Assembly: GCA_025465385.1 (NCBI GenBank)
Contig: JAODNG010000485.1
Span: 1 to 5,481 of the forward strand
Reading direction: 5' to 3'
DNA from: Pseudonocardiales bacterium
GTDB taxonomy: Bacteria; Actinomycetota; Actinomycetes; Mycobacteriales; Pseudonocardiaceae
Length of the DNA: 5,481 nucleotides
Under the pieces are notes generated by a model, which was not told where the DNA came from, ran no database searches, and saw nothing but the letters and a program-made list of their open reading frames with translations. Positions 1-5,197 of this stretch are shown in pieces. The position numbers and the translations under genes are program-made. Within the stretch, counting starts at the first letter, position 1; every line of letters starts with the position of its first letter.

Positions 1-1738
1 GCGCGGTAGTGGGAAGAACCACGAATTGCACGCCGGTGGCAGCCACGTCTGCCATCGCGGCGGACGTCTCGCCCGGCTGCCCAGCGCGCAGTGCCTTCGC
101 CGCCCGCTCCAACCTGGCCCCGGTGGCACGCAGCGGGGCAATGTCATCGTCACCGAAGCGCGCGGTCCGCGATCTGGTCAGCCGTACTGGCTCACCCGGG
201 GCACCTATCACAAGAACTGAGGTGTCCGACCGGTCCAGCTCAGCCGCCAGTGATGGCGCCAGTACCGGTAGACCGGCCGGCGGACCGCTAGTGAGCGGAC
301 CGCTGGTACCCACCGCGACAGCTGCCGCTGACAACGCAGCCAACCCCACCCACGGCATCGCCCTCAATTTCGCGGCCCACTGCTCACCGAACCACTGCCG
401 AGTCGGCTCCCCGGTGCGGCCGGCCAGCAGCACCATCCAGAGCAACCCGCAGCCGACGAACAGCAGCGCGCCTCCGGTGAAACCAGGCCGAGGATCACCA
501 CCGACGAGCGGCCGCATCGGCAACCGAATCAACAGCGCCACCGCGATGGCGCCCAGCGCCACGATCCCTACCGCCGGCAACATCGCCCGGGATGGTGCAA
601 CGGCGAGCGCGAGCACTGCCGCTAGCAGTACCACCGCTCCTACCCACGGTGCGGCGCCCGCTCCACCGGGATCCAGAGCGAGCAGCCGCAGCCAGCCAGG
701 CAACTGCTCGGGCACCACCGCGCCTACCCCGTGCAACAGCACCTCAGGACGTTGAATCACCACTGCTGGCCACGGCAAGAGCAGCCCCAGCGGCAGCAGC
801 ACCACGGCGAACAGTCCGACCGCGCGGCGCAACGTCGTCACCCGGGGGGCCGGGATCACCACGAACCCGATGAGCACCACGGTCAGTATCAGCAGGTGCG
901 TGAGGGGAGCGAACGCGCCGATCACCGCAATCCCGAGGGCGGTGGCAGCCGCAGTGGACAGCCAGCCACCGGATCGTCGGCCCGCTCCACCGCGTAACAC
1001 TGAAGCGACACCGGCCAGGACGAGCGGCAGCAGTAAGTAGGTCACTACGACGTCGATCCGGCCCTGCGCCAACCCAGCGATGGCCGGCGGGAGCAACGCG
1101 TAGGCAGCAGCGACTAGTGCTCGACGCTCGCGGCTGACCGGTAGCGCGCGGGTGGCCCGATAGGCGGACAGCGCGGCCAGTGGCAGCGCGGCCAACAGCA
1201 GCAATGACACTGCAGCGGCGGGCGACCCGACCGGCAGGCCCAGCATGCCGAGGACGGCCAGGGCAGCCGGCGCGGGGGCCGCGCTTCCACCGCCGACCGC
1301 GTGCCACGACGCCAGGTAGGACGACCAAGTCTGGCCCAAACTCTCCACCGGCAACAACCGGCCACCAGACAAGTCCAGCGCCAGCCGGTGGCGGTTGAGC
1401 AGCACAGCGAGCACCGTCATCGCCACAGCAAGCAACGCGGGCGGGGAAAGCATGAACTCCCGGATGCGCCCGCCGGCTCCGACGTCGTCTAAGGCCAGCA
1501 CAGAGGAGTCGCTGCCCTCGGTAGCGCTGCCCGGGTTCGTCCGATCGGAATGCTTGGGCACCGGCGAGGGCCGCGGTCTGGTTCGCGTGCCAGGCTTCGG
1601 TGTGCCGCTGTCCACTGCGCCGTTCTCGACACGAACGCTGGGAGCTTCCGGCGTCGCAACGTTACCGGCGCTGCGCGAACCGCCGGCACGACGGGCATTA
1701 CCGCCCCCACCGGCAGGTACCCCAGCATTGCGCGACAC
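1..1738 (-). CDS. Polytopic membrane protein resembling the C-terminal region of GT2-type glycosyltransferases (partial, C-terminus off left edge)
   Basis: The frame is open from the GTG at 1738 to the left edge: 579 codons, no stop, G/C-rich third positions. Residues 1-80 form a Gly/Pro/Ser/Arg-rich, probably disordered segment. From about residue 90 (GGRIREFMLSPPALL) there are about 11 hydrophobic segments, roughly at 101-114, 156-170, 173-193, 206-227, 230-250, 262-298 (two), 307-327, 364-384, 386-406, 420-440 and 460-480. A soluble stretch of about 100 residues follows and continues past the edge. From memory, motifs such as the SPPALL entry segment, the WHxVGGGSAAPAPAA region and LLPPAIAGLAQGRIDVVV recur in the membrane half of large (about 1000-1200 aa) actinobacterial proteins annotated as family 2 glycosyltransferases. 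The N-terminal GT2 catalytic domain of those proteins is missing here. The start was chosen from the GGAGGAG Shine-Dalgarno five bases upstream. Function is unknown; a cell-envelope glycan role is only inferred. TTA codons occur at residues 83, 235 and 248. Confidence 0.8.
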   Translation of the reverse strand, partial: MSRNAGVPAGGGGNARRAGGSRSAGNVATPEAPSVRVENGAVDSGTPKPGTRTRPRPSPVPKHSDRTNPGSATEGSDSSVLALDDVGAGGRIREFMLSPPALLAVAMTVLAVLLNRHRLALDLSGGRLLPVESLGQTWSSYLASWHAVGGGSAAPAPAALAVLGMLGLPVGSPAAAVSLLLLAALPLAALSAYRATRALPVSRERRALVAAAYALLPPAIAGLAQGRIDVVVTYLLLPLVLAGVASVLRGGAGRRSGGWLSTAAATALGIAVIGAFAPLTHLLILTVVLIGFVVIPAPRVTTLRRAVGLFAVVLLPLGLLLPWPAVVIQRPEVLLHGVGAVVPEQLPGWLRLLALDPGGAGAAPWVGAVVLLAAVLALAVAPSRAMLPAVGIVALGAIAVALLIRLPMRPLVGGDPRPGFTGGALLFVGCGLLWMVLLAGRTGEPTRQWFGEQWAAKLRAMPWVGLAALSAAAVAVGTSGPLTSGPPAGLPVLAPSLAAELDRSDTSVLVIGAPGEPVRLTRSRTARFGDDDIAPLRATGARLERAAKALRAGQPGETSAAMADVAATGVQFVVLPTTA

Positions 1739-1743
1739 GCCGA

Positions 1744-1751
1744 CTCCTCCC
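1744..1751 (-). promoter_or_regulatory. Strong ribosome binding site for the membrane-protein gene
   Basis: On the minus strand GGGAGGAG is followed by a five-base spacer (TCGGC) and a GTG. This near-consensus Shine-Dalgarno fixes the start at 1738. In-frame GTGs further upstream (1777, 1795) have poorer sites. It is the main reason to treat the short N-terminus as genuine rather than as the remains of a longer protein. Confidence 0.7.
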
Positions 1752-1769
1752 TGTCCATACCCCGTTGGT

Positions 1770-1791
1770 GGGGGCACACGGTAACGCCCCC
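1770..1791 (-). terminator. G:C hairpin between whiB and the membrane-protein gene (possible terminator or attenuator)
   Basis: On the minus strand GGGGGC and GCCCCC form a six-pair, all-G:C stem around a 10-nt loop. It begins 36 nt past the whiB stop and ends about 20 nt before the next gene's ribosome binding site. No U-tract follows (the next bases are ACCAACGGGG), so it is not a classical intrinsic terminator. It could be a U-less actinobacterial terminator, a processing site or an attenuator. Confidence 0.3.
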
Positions 1792-1826
1792 GCACGACCA
1801 GCGCGGACTCCGGGCAGCGGCCAGAA

Positions 1827-2132
1827 TCAGCCTGTGCCGCGTTTGAGCCTGCGACGCTCGCGCTCTGACAGCCCGCCCCAGATACCGAACCGCTCATCGA
1901 AGGCCAACGCGTACTCCAGGCACTCCGCGCGGACCTCGCAGCCCGCACAAATCAGCTTCGCTTCCCTGGTGGATCCGCCCTTCTCGGGAAAGAACGCCTC
2001 TGGATCGGTCTGGGCGCACAGCGCCCGCTCCTGCCAGTCCTGCTCCTGTTGGTCGTGCCCGTCGAACGGGCCCCAGTCCCCCTGAAGCTCGATCCTGCCT
2101 TCCGCTGGCCAGCTGATGTCGCTCTCATCCAT
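1827..2132 (-). CDS. whiB2: WhiB-family [4Fe-4S] transcriptional regulator, WhiB2/WhmD type
   Basis: A 101-residue protein with the full WhiB signature. Four cysteines, C39, C62, C65 and C71 (C-x22-C-x2-C-x5-C), would ligate a redox- and NO-sensitive [4Fe-4S] cluster. The turn motif GIWGG is at 83-87, and a basic tail (RERRRLKRG, 91-99) is the usual DNA-contacting element. The core from ERALCAQTDPEAFFPEKGG onward closely matches Streptomyces WhiB and mycobacterial WhiB2/WhmD. Those regulators act in septation: WhiB works with WhiA in Streptomyces sporulation, and WhmD/WhiB2 is needed for mycobacterial cell division. The acidic N-terminal 30 residues are variable in the family. The ATG at 2132 is the only plausible in-frame start. 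Its own Shine-Dalgarno (AGAAGG, 2143-2148) is modest with a spacer of about 10 nt, and it lies inside a short upstream ORF. The gene is divergent from the M50 gene. Assignment to WhiB2 rather than another WhiB class rests on sequence similarity and the neighbouring fbiA. Confidence 0.95.
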   Translation of the reverse strand: MDESDISWPAEGRIELQGDWGPFDGHDQQEQDWQERALCAQTDPEAFFPEKGGSTREAKLICAGCEVRAECLEYALAFDERFGIWGGLSERERRRLKRGTG

Positions 2133-2154
2133 GGCGGTCCGCCCTTCTCGCCAT
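2125..2154 (-). promoter_or_regulatory. Possible 9-codon upstream ORF overlapping the whiB start
   Basis: On the minus strand an ATG at 2154 opens the reading frame MARRADRHG and ends at TGA 2127-2125, so it overlaps the first codons of whiB (ATGGATGA) in a different frame. It is preceded by GGGGAGGAA (2159-2167) at ideal spacing, a stronger site than whiB's own. Codons 3 and 4 are AGA AGG, rare arginine codons in high-GC actinobacteria, and the same six bases serve as the whiB Shine-Dalgarno. Translation of the leader would therefore compete with, or feed by re-initiation into, whiB. Expression is not shown. Confidence 0.35.
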
Positions 2155-2178
2155 AGAGTTCCTCCCCGGTTTCGCGCC

Positions 2179-2200
2179 TTCCCGGGCTACCAGCCGGGAG
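2179..2200 (-). promoter_or_regulatory. Hairpin in the predicted whiB 5' leader
   Basis: Arms 2180-2183/2196-2199 and 2185-2188/2192-2195 form an eight-pair GC-rich stem with one bulged base (2184) and a three-base loop; 2179/2200 may add one more pair. It lies about 12 nt upstream of the GGGGAGGAA site in the probable whiB mRNA leader. There is no U-tract in the whiB direction. Role unknown. Confidence 0.35.
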
Positions 2201-2211
2201 AATAACAACCT

Positions 2212-2231
2212 TGTGATTACACCTCTGTGAT
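2212..2231. repeat. Direct repeat TGTGAT, 14-bp period
   Basis: TGTGAT occurs at 2212-2217 and again at 2226-2231, flanking and overlapping the candidate whiB -10 and spacer. TGTGA is the half-site of CRP-type regulators, but here the copies are direct rather than inverted, so a standard CRP dyad is not present. Confidence 0.3.
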
Positions 2232-2242
2232 CGGGGATGCAA
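2216..2242 (-). promoter_or_regulatory. Candidate whiB promoter (sigma-70-like)
   Basis: On the minus strand TTGCAT (2242-2237) and TGTAAT (2221-2216, five of six matches to TATAAT) are separated by 15 nt. Transcription would start near 2209 and give a leader of about 75 nt containing the hairpin and the short upstream ORF. The spacer is shorter than ideal. A 17-nt alternative uses the weaker TAATCA. Confidence 0.25.
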
Positions 2243-2271
2243 GTCCTCGGACTGATCCGGACCACCTACTA

Positions 2272-2293
2272 GGCGTGTTGCAGTTGACACGCC
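2272..2293. promoter_or_regulatory. 22-bp dyad, candidate operator in the divergent whiB/M50 spacer
   Basis: Perfect 7-bp arms GGCGTGT (2272-2278) and ACACGCC (2287-2293) flank an 8-bp centre. The dyad lies 30 bp beyond the candidate whiB -35 and about 90 bp before the M50 start, so it could serve either gene. Its right half contains an exact TTGACA (2284-2289), but no convincing -10 lies 16-19 bp further on. The right half also contains GACAC, the core of the Streptomyces WhiA recognition sequence. The binding protein is unknown. Confidence 0.4.
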
Positions 2294-2350
2294 GCGTAGT
2301 CGCTGCGCTGCACCGGTCGCTTCAGCCGGCCGATGGGTTGGGCGGCCAGG

Positions 2351-2372
2351 GGGTAAGACCAAGAGGGTAAGA
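2351..2372 (+). repeat. Tandem GGGTAAGA repeat ahead of the M50 gene
   Basis: GGGTAAGA is repeated exactly at 2351-2358 and 2365-2372, a 14-bp period, inside a purine-rich run leading to the start codon at 2381. It may be a protein-binding site or part of an extended ribosome-loading region, since GAGGG (2363-2367) and AGGAG (2375-2379) both lie here. Confidence 0.35.
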
Positions 2373-2380
2373 GTAGGAGT

Positions 2381-3130
2381 GTGCCTACCACCGGCCTGGC
2401 TCCCAGCCCGCTGTTCCTGCTACTGCTCGCGACAACCGTCGCCGGCGGCGCGCTCGCGGCGTTGACCAGCGGCACGGCCCGCACGGTCGGCATCGTGGCG
2501 CTGATTCTCGGCGGATGGGCGGTCGCCTTGTGCCTGCATGAGTTCGGGCATGCCCTGACGGCCTACCGGGGTGGCGACCGTTCGGTCCGCGCGAAGGGAT
2601 ATCTCACGCTGGACATCCGGCACTACACCGACCCCGTGATGTCGCTGCTGATGCCACTCGCGCTGCTGGCGCTGGGCGGTGTGCCGCTACCGGGCGGCGC
2701 GGTGTGGATCAACCGAGCCGCATTGCGTTCGCGGGCGGTCACCTCGGCGGTGTCACTGGCCGGTCCGCTGACGAATCTCGCACTCGGCGCCGCCATCACT
2801 GCCGTGGTCGCCACCAGCAGCCTGCCGGACGGGCTCGCGACCGGTCTGTCCTATCTCGCTCTGGTACAGATCCTCGCGTTCGTACTGAATATCCTGCCGG
2901 TGCCAGGGCTCGACGGGTTCGGCGTTTTAGAGCCCTATTTGCCTGCGCGGGCTCGCAGGTTCGCCGGCAGCCTCGGCTGGTATGCCCCCTTGCTACTGTT
3001 CGTCTTGATCATCGGCGTACCCGCGGTGGGAAATGCCCTGTTCGGCGCCAGCTTCGCGCTCTTCGCCGCCCTCGGCGGCGATCCGTTGACAGCAGTGGCC
3101 GGCCTTCAGGAGTTCCTTTTCTGGCGCTAA
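2381..3130 (+). CDS. M50-family membrane metalloprotease (site-2 protease type)
   Basis: A 249-residue integral membrane protein. HEFGH at 53-57 is the HExxH zinc/catalytic motif (H53, E54, H57) within a hydrophobic segment. N170-ILPVPGLDG-179 is the second M50 motif, with D178 as the expected third zinc ligand. SLAGPLTN at 125-132 fits the conserved glycine-proline segment of the family. Hydrophobic segments lie at about 8-28, 35-58, 84-105, 121-145, 153-173 and 197-230. There are no PDZ or CBS domains, so this is a minimal form. M50 enzymes cut transmembrane substrates such as anti-sigma factors; the substrate here is unknown. The GTG at 2381 is the only in-frame start after a stop at 2354. 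Its Shine-Dalgarno is odd: AGGAG ends one base before the GTG, too close to work, while GAGGG is 13 nt away. The gene is divergent from whiB and is followed by yihY after a 55-94 nt gap. Confidence 0.88.
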   Translation: MPTTGLAPSPLFLLLLATTVAGGALAALTSGTARTVGIVALILGGWAVALCLHEFGHALTAYRGGDRSVRAKGYLTLDIRHYTDPVMSLLMPLALLALGGVPLPGGAVWINRAALRSRAVTSAVSLAGPLTNLALGAAITAVVATSSLPDGLATGLSYLALVQILAFVLNILPVPGLDGFGVLEPYLPARARRFAGSLGWYAPLLLFVLIIGVPAVGNALFGASFALFAALGGDPLTAVAGLQEFLFWR

Positions 3131-3136
3131 CCAGTC

Positions 3137-3170
3137 GCTGGCCGGCCAGCCGACTCGACGGCTGATCAGC
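3137..3170 (+). repeat. Overlapping palindromes and hairpin between the M50 and yihY genes
   Basis: GCTGGCCGGCCAGC (3137-3150) is a perfect 14-bp palindrome. CAGCCG/CGGCTG (3147-3152 and 3159-3164) forms a six-pair stem with a 6-nt loop that shares bases with it. GCTGATCAGC (3161-3170) is a third perfect palindrome. There is no T-run, so a simple intrinsic terminator is unlikely. It could be an operator, an mRNA processing site, or chance in GC-rich DNA. Confidence 0.3.
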
Positions 3171-3224
3171 ACCGGGATAACGTCAGTGTCTCGAGGGCCT
3201 TATCGGGGACGGCGGGGGCGAGCG

Positions 3225-4220
3225 ATGGGTGTAACAGCTCGACTGGACGGCTTCCAGCGGCGCCATACCTGGTTGGGTTTCCCGTTGGCGGTGGTCTACA
3301 AGTTCGTCGACGATCAGGGTGGCTACCTCGCCGTCCTGATCACCTACTACGGTTTCGTCTCGCTGTTTCCCATGCTGCTACTCCTGGTAAGTGTGCTGGG
3401 CTTCACCTTGCAGAGCCACCCCTCGTGGCAACAGGCGTTGCTCGGCTCGGCGCTGCAACAATTCCCCATCGTCGGACCGCAACTGCGCGACAACGTCAAC
3501 TCCATCCACGGCAGCGGCCTGGGTGTGCTCCTGGGCATCCTTGGCGCGCTTTACGGCGGCCTAGGCCTCTCGGTGGCTATCCAGACGACGTTGAATCGAG
3601 TGTGGGCCGTGCCGCGCTATGCCCGCCCTGACCCAGTGGTGTCGCGGCTGCGCGGGCTGGTGTTGTTCGTTCTACTCGGCGCAGTGGTCGTGATAACCAC
3701 GGCGCTGGCCGCGGTCGGCCCCGTCGCCGCGGGATACGGCTACGGCATCAGTACCGGCGAGCGCATTGCCGCCATCGCGGTCGCGATAATCGTCAACGTC
3801 GGCGCGTTCCTTGTCGGATTTCGAGTGCTGACCGCCCGGGAAATTCCGCTGGCTGATTTGATGTCCGGTGCTCTCGCTGCCGGGGTCGCGGTTGAGGTAC
3901 TGCAGATGGTGGGCGCCTGGTTCGTCAGCTACGAACTCAACGGTGCCTCGCAGATCTACGGCGTCTTCGGGCTGGTTCTCGGATTGTTGGCGTGGCTTTA
4001 CCTGCAGGCGGTCATCGTGGTGTTCTGTGCGGAGATCAACGCGGTGCGAGCGCGCCGGCTATGGCCCCGCAATCTGCTTACCCCCTTCGTCGACGACGTC
4101 GCGCTGACTCGCGCCGACCGAGCGTCTTACCGTTCCTACGTGGACTCCGAGCGCTTCAAACCTTCCCAGCAGGTGCAGACCACGTTCGACCACCAGCCTT
4201 CGGCCAACGACAAACTCTGA
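3225..4220 (+). CDS. YihY/BrkB-family inner membrane protein
   Basis: A 331-residue protein with six hydrophobic segments at about 33-60, 97-118, 145-168, 180-203, 209-231 and 244-270, the usual YihY layout. Typical landmarks are ALxTYYxFxSLFPxLLLL-like sequence near 37-54 (LITYYGFVSLFPMLLLL), LNRVWAVP (123-130) and YGVFGLVLGLLAWLYLQA (245-262), plus a polar C-terminal tail of about 60 residues. The family was once called ribonuclease BN; that activity belongs to another protein (ElaC/RNase Z), and the biochemical role of YihY proteins is not settled. I chose the ATG at 3225 because GGGGG (3214-3218) lies six bases upstream and the family-like sequence (ARLDGFQRRH) follows directly. An in-frame GTG at 3186 would add 13 basic residues and has a poorer ribosome site. 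The stop is eight bases before fbiA, which suggests a shared transcript. Confidence 0.9.
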   Translation: MGVTARLDGFQRRHTWLGFPLAVVYKFVDDQGGYLAVLITYYGFVSLFPMLLLLVSVLGFTLQSHPSWQQALLGSALQQFPIVGPQLRDNVNSIHGSGLGVLLGILGALYGGLGLSVAIQTTLNRVWAVPRYARPDPVVSRLRGLVLFVLLGAVVVITTALAAVGPVAAGYGYGISTGERIAAIAVAIIVNVGAFLVGFRVLTAREIPLADLMSGALAAGVAVEVLQMVGAWFVSYELNGASQIYGVFGLVLGLLAWLYLQAVIVVFCAEINAVRARRLWPRNLLTPFVDDVALTRADRASYRSYVDSERFKPSQQVQTTFDHQPSANDKL

Positions 4221-4228
4221 TCACTGCC

Positions 4229-5197
4229 GTGAAGGTCGTGGTGCTGGTCGGTGGCGTCGGTGGCGCGCGGTTCCTGCTCGGGCTCAAAGCCGCGCTCGGT
4301 CTTGGTGAGCATGGCACCGCCGCACATGACATCACCGCGGTCGTCAACACCGGTGACGATATCTGGCTGCACGGAGTGCGGATCTGCCCGGATCTGGACA
4401 CCTGCATGTACACCCTCGGCGGCGGCATCGATACCGAACGCGGCTGGGGGCGTGCCGGTGAGACCTGGGTCGTCAAAGCGGAGCTGGCGCGCTATGGGGC
4501 TGACCCGGAGTGGTTCGGGCTGGGCGATCTGGACCTGGCCACCCACCTGGTCCGCACCCGGATGCTCCAAGTCGGCTATCCGCTGTCCGCGGTGACCGCG
4601 GCGCTGTGCGATCGGTGGCGCCCCGGGGTGCGGCTGCTGCCGGCCACCGATGATCGCTGCGAGACCCACGTCGTCGTCGCCGACGAGCAGGGCCGCCGCT
4701 CGATGCACTTCCAGGAGTGGTGGATCCGGCACCGCGCGCAACTGCCGGCCATCGAGTTCGTCCCGGTCGGCGCGGATACCGCCGAGCCGGCCGCCGGGGT
4801 GCTCGACGCGATCGCCGAAGCAGACGCGGTGCTGCTCGCGCCGTCGAATCCGGTGGTGTCGATCGGTAGTGTGCTGGCGGTACCGGGGATCCGGCCCGCA
4901 TTGCGCAACGCCTCCGCTCGGGTGATCGGGTTATCCCCGATCGTCGGTGGCCGCGCGGTTCGCGGGATGGCCGACGCCTGCCTAGCCGCCATCGGTGTGC
5001 CATGTGAAGCGGGCGCGGTGGCTGCGCACTACGGAGCGCGTCGCGCGGGTGGGATCCTCGACGGGTGGCTGCTGCACACCGGGGATCAGGCGACGGTGCC
5101 CGGGATCGAGGTTCGAGCAATCCCGCTGCTGATGACCGACGTTGCGGCGACCGCGGCGATGGCGCGCGCGGCCCTGGAACTCGCCCTGCCGCAGTGA
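4229..5197 (+). CDS. fbiA: 2-phospho-L-lactate transferase-family protein FbiA (coenzyme F420 biosynthesis)
   Basis: A 322-residue cytoplasmic CofD/FbiA protein of normal length. It joins the phospho-carboxylate side chain of a guanosine-diphosphate donor to Fo. In mycobacteria the donor is enolpyruvyl-diphospho-5'-guanosine and the product dehydro-F420-0. Family landmarks are GGVGGAR (8-14), NTGDD (40-44), CPDLDTCMYTLGGG (53-66), DLATHLVRTRML (102-113), PATDDRCETHV (138-148), FQEWW (161-165), LAPSNPVVSIG (203-213) and SPIVGG (236-241). All align well with M. tuberculosis FbiA (Rv3261) as I remember it. The GTG at 4229 gives the canonical N-terminus (MKVVVLVGGVGGARF). No clear Shine-Dalgarno precedes it, so translation may be coupled to the yihY stop eight bases upstream. 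Its TGA overlaps the fbiB start. Codon 235 is TTA. No key motif is missing. Confidence 0.96.
   Translation: MKVVVLVGGVGGARFLLGLKAALGLGEHGTAAHDITAVVNTGDDIWLHGVRICPDLDTCMYTLGGGIDTERGWGRAGETWVVKAELARYGADPEWFGLGDLDLATHLVRTRMLQVGYPLSAVTAALCDRWRPGVRLLPATDDRCETHVVVADEQGRRSMHFQEWWIRHRAQLPAIEFVPVGADTAEPAAGVLDAIAEADAVLLAPSNPVVSIGSVLAVPGIRPALRNASARVIGLSPIVGGRAVRGMADACLAAIGVPCEAGAVAAHYGARRAGGILDGWLLHTGDQATVPGIEVRAIPLLMTDVAATAAMARAALELALPQ

Noticed and set aside
9..755. Long plus-strand open frame of 248 codons
   Set aside because: It is antisense to the membrane-protein gene, is rich in Ala/Ser/Thr/Pro with no domain, and mirrors the codon bias of the opposite strand.
744..1328. Minus-strand 194-codon frame
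   Set aside because: Arg/Gly/Pro-rich shadow in a different frame from the membrane protein, which is open through the same stretch with convincing hydrophobic segments.
1489..1779. Minus-strand 96-codon frame near the membrane-protein start
   Set aside because: It has no family features and competes with the frame that has the better ribosome site and leads into the membrane region.
2133..2143. GGCGG-T-CCGCC inverted repeat just before the whiB ATG
   Set aside because: A one-base centre cannot form a hairpin of useful stem length, and such short GC repeats are common at this composition.
2284..2312. Promoter for the M50 gene from the exact TTGACA at 2284
   Set aside because: No TAnnnT-like -10 is found at 16-19 bp, and the hexamer is explained by the right arm of the dyad.
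1952..2362. Minus-strand 136-codon frame covering the whiB leader
   Set aside because: It overlaps whiB out of frame, crosses the promoter region and shows no domain. The same frame reopens downstream as the membrane-protein gene, but a stop separates them.
3992..4228. N-terminal extension of fbiA to an ATG at 3992
   Set aside because: The extension lies inside yihY in another frame, and the canonical CofD/FbiA N-terminus begins exactly at the GTG at 4229.
1490..4933. TTA codons as a sign of bldA-type developmental control
   Set aside because: TTA is present in the membrane protein, the M50 gene and fbiA, a housekeeping-type gene, so it looks like ordinary codon use here.
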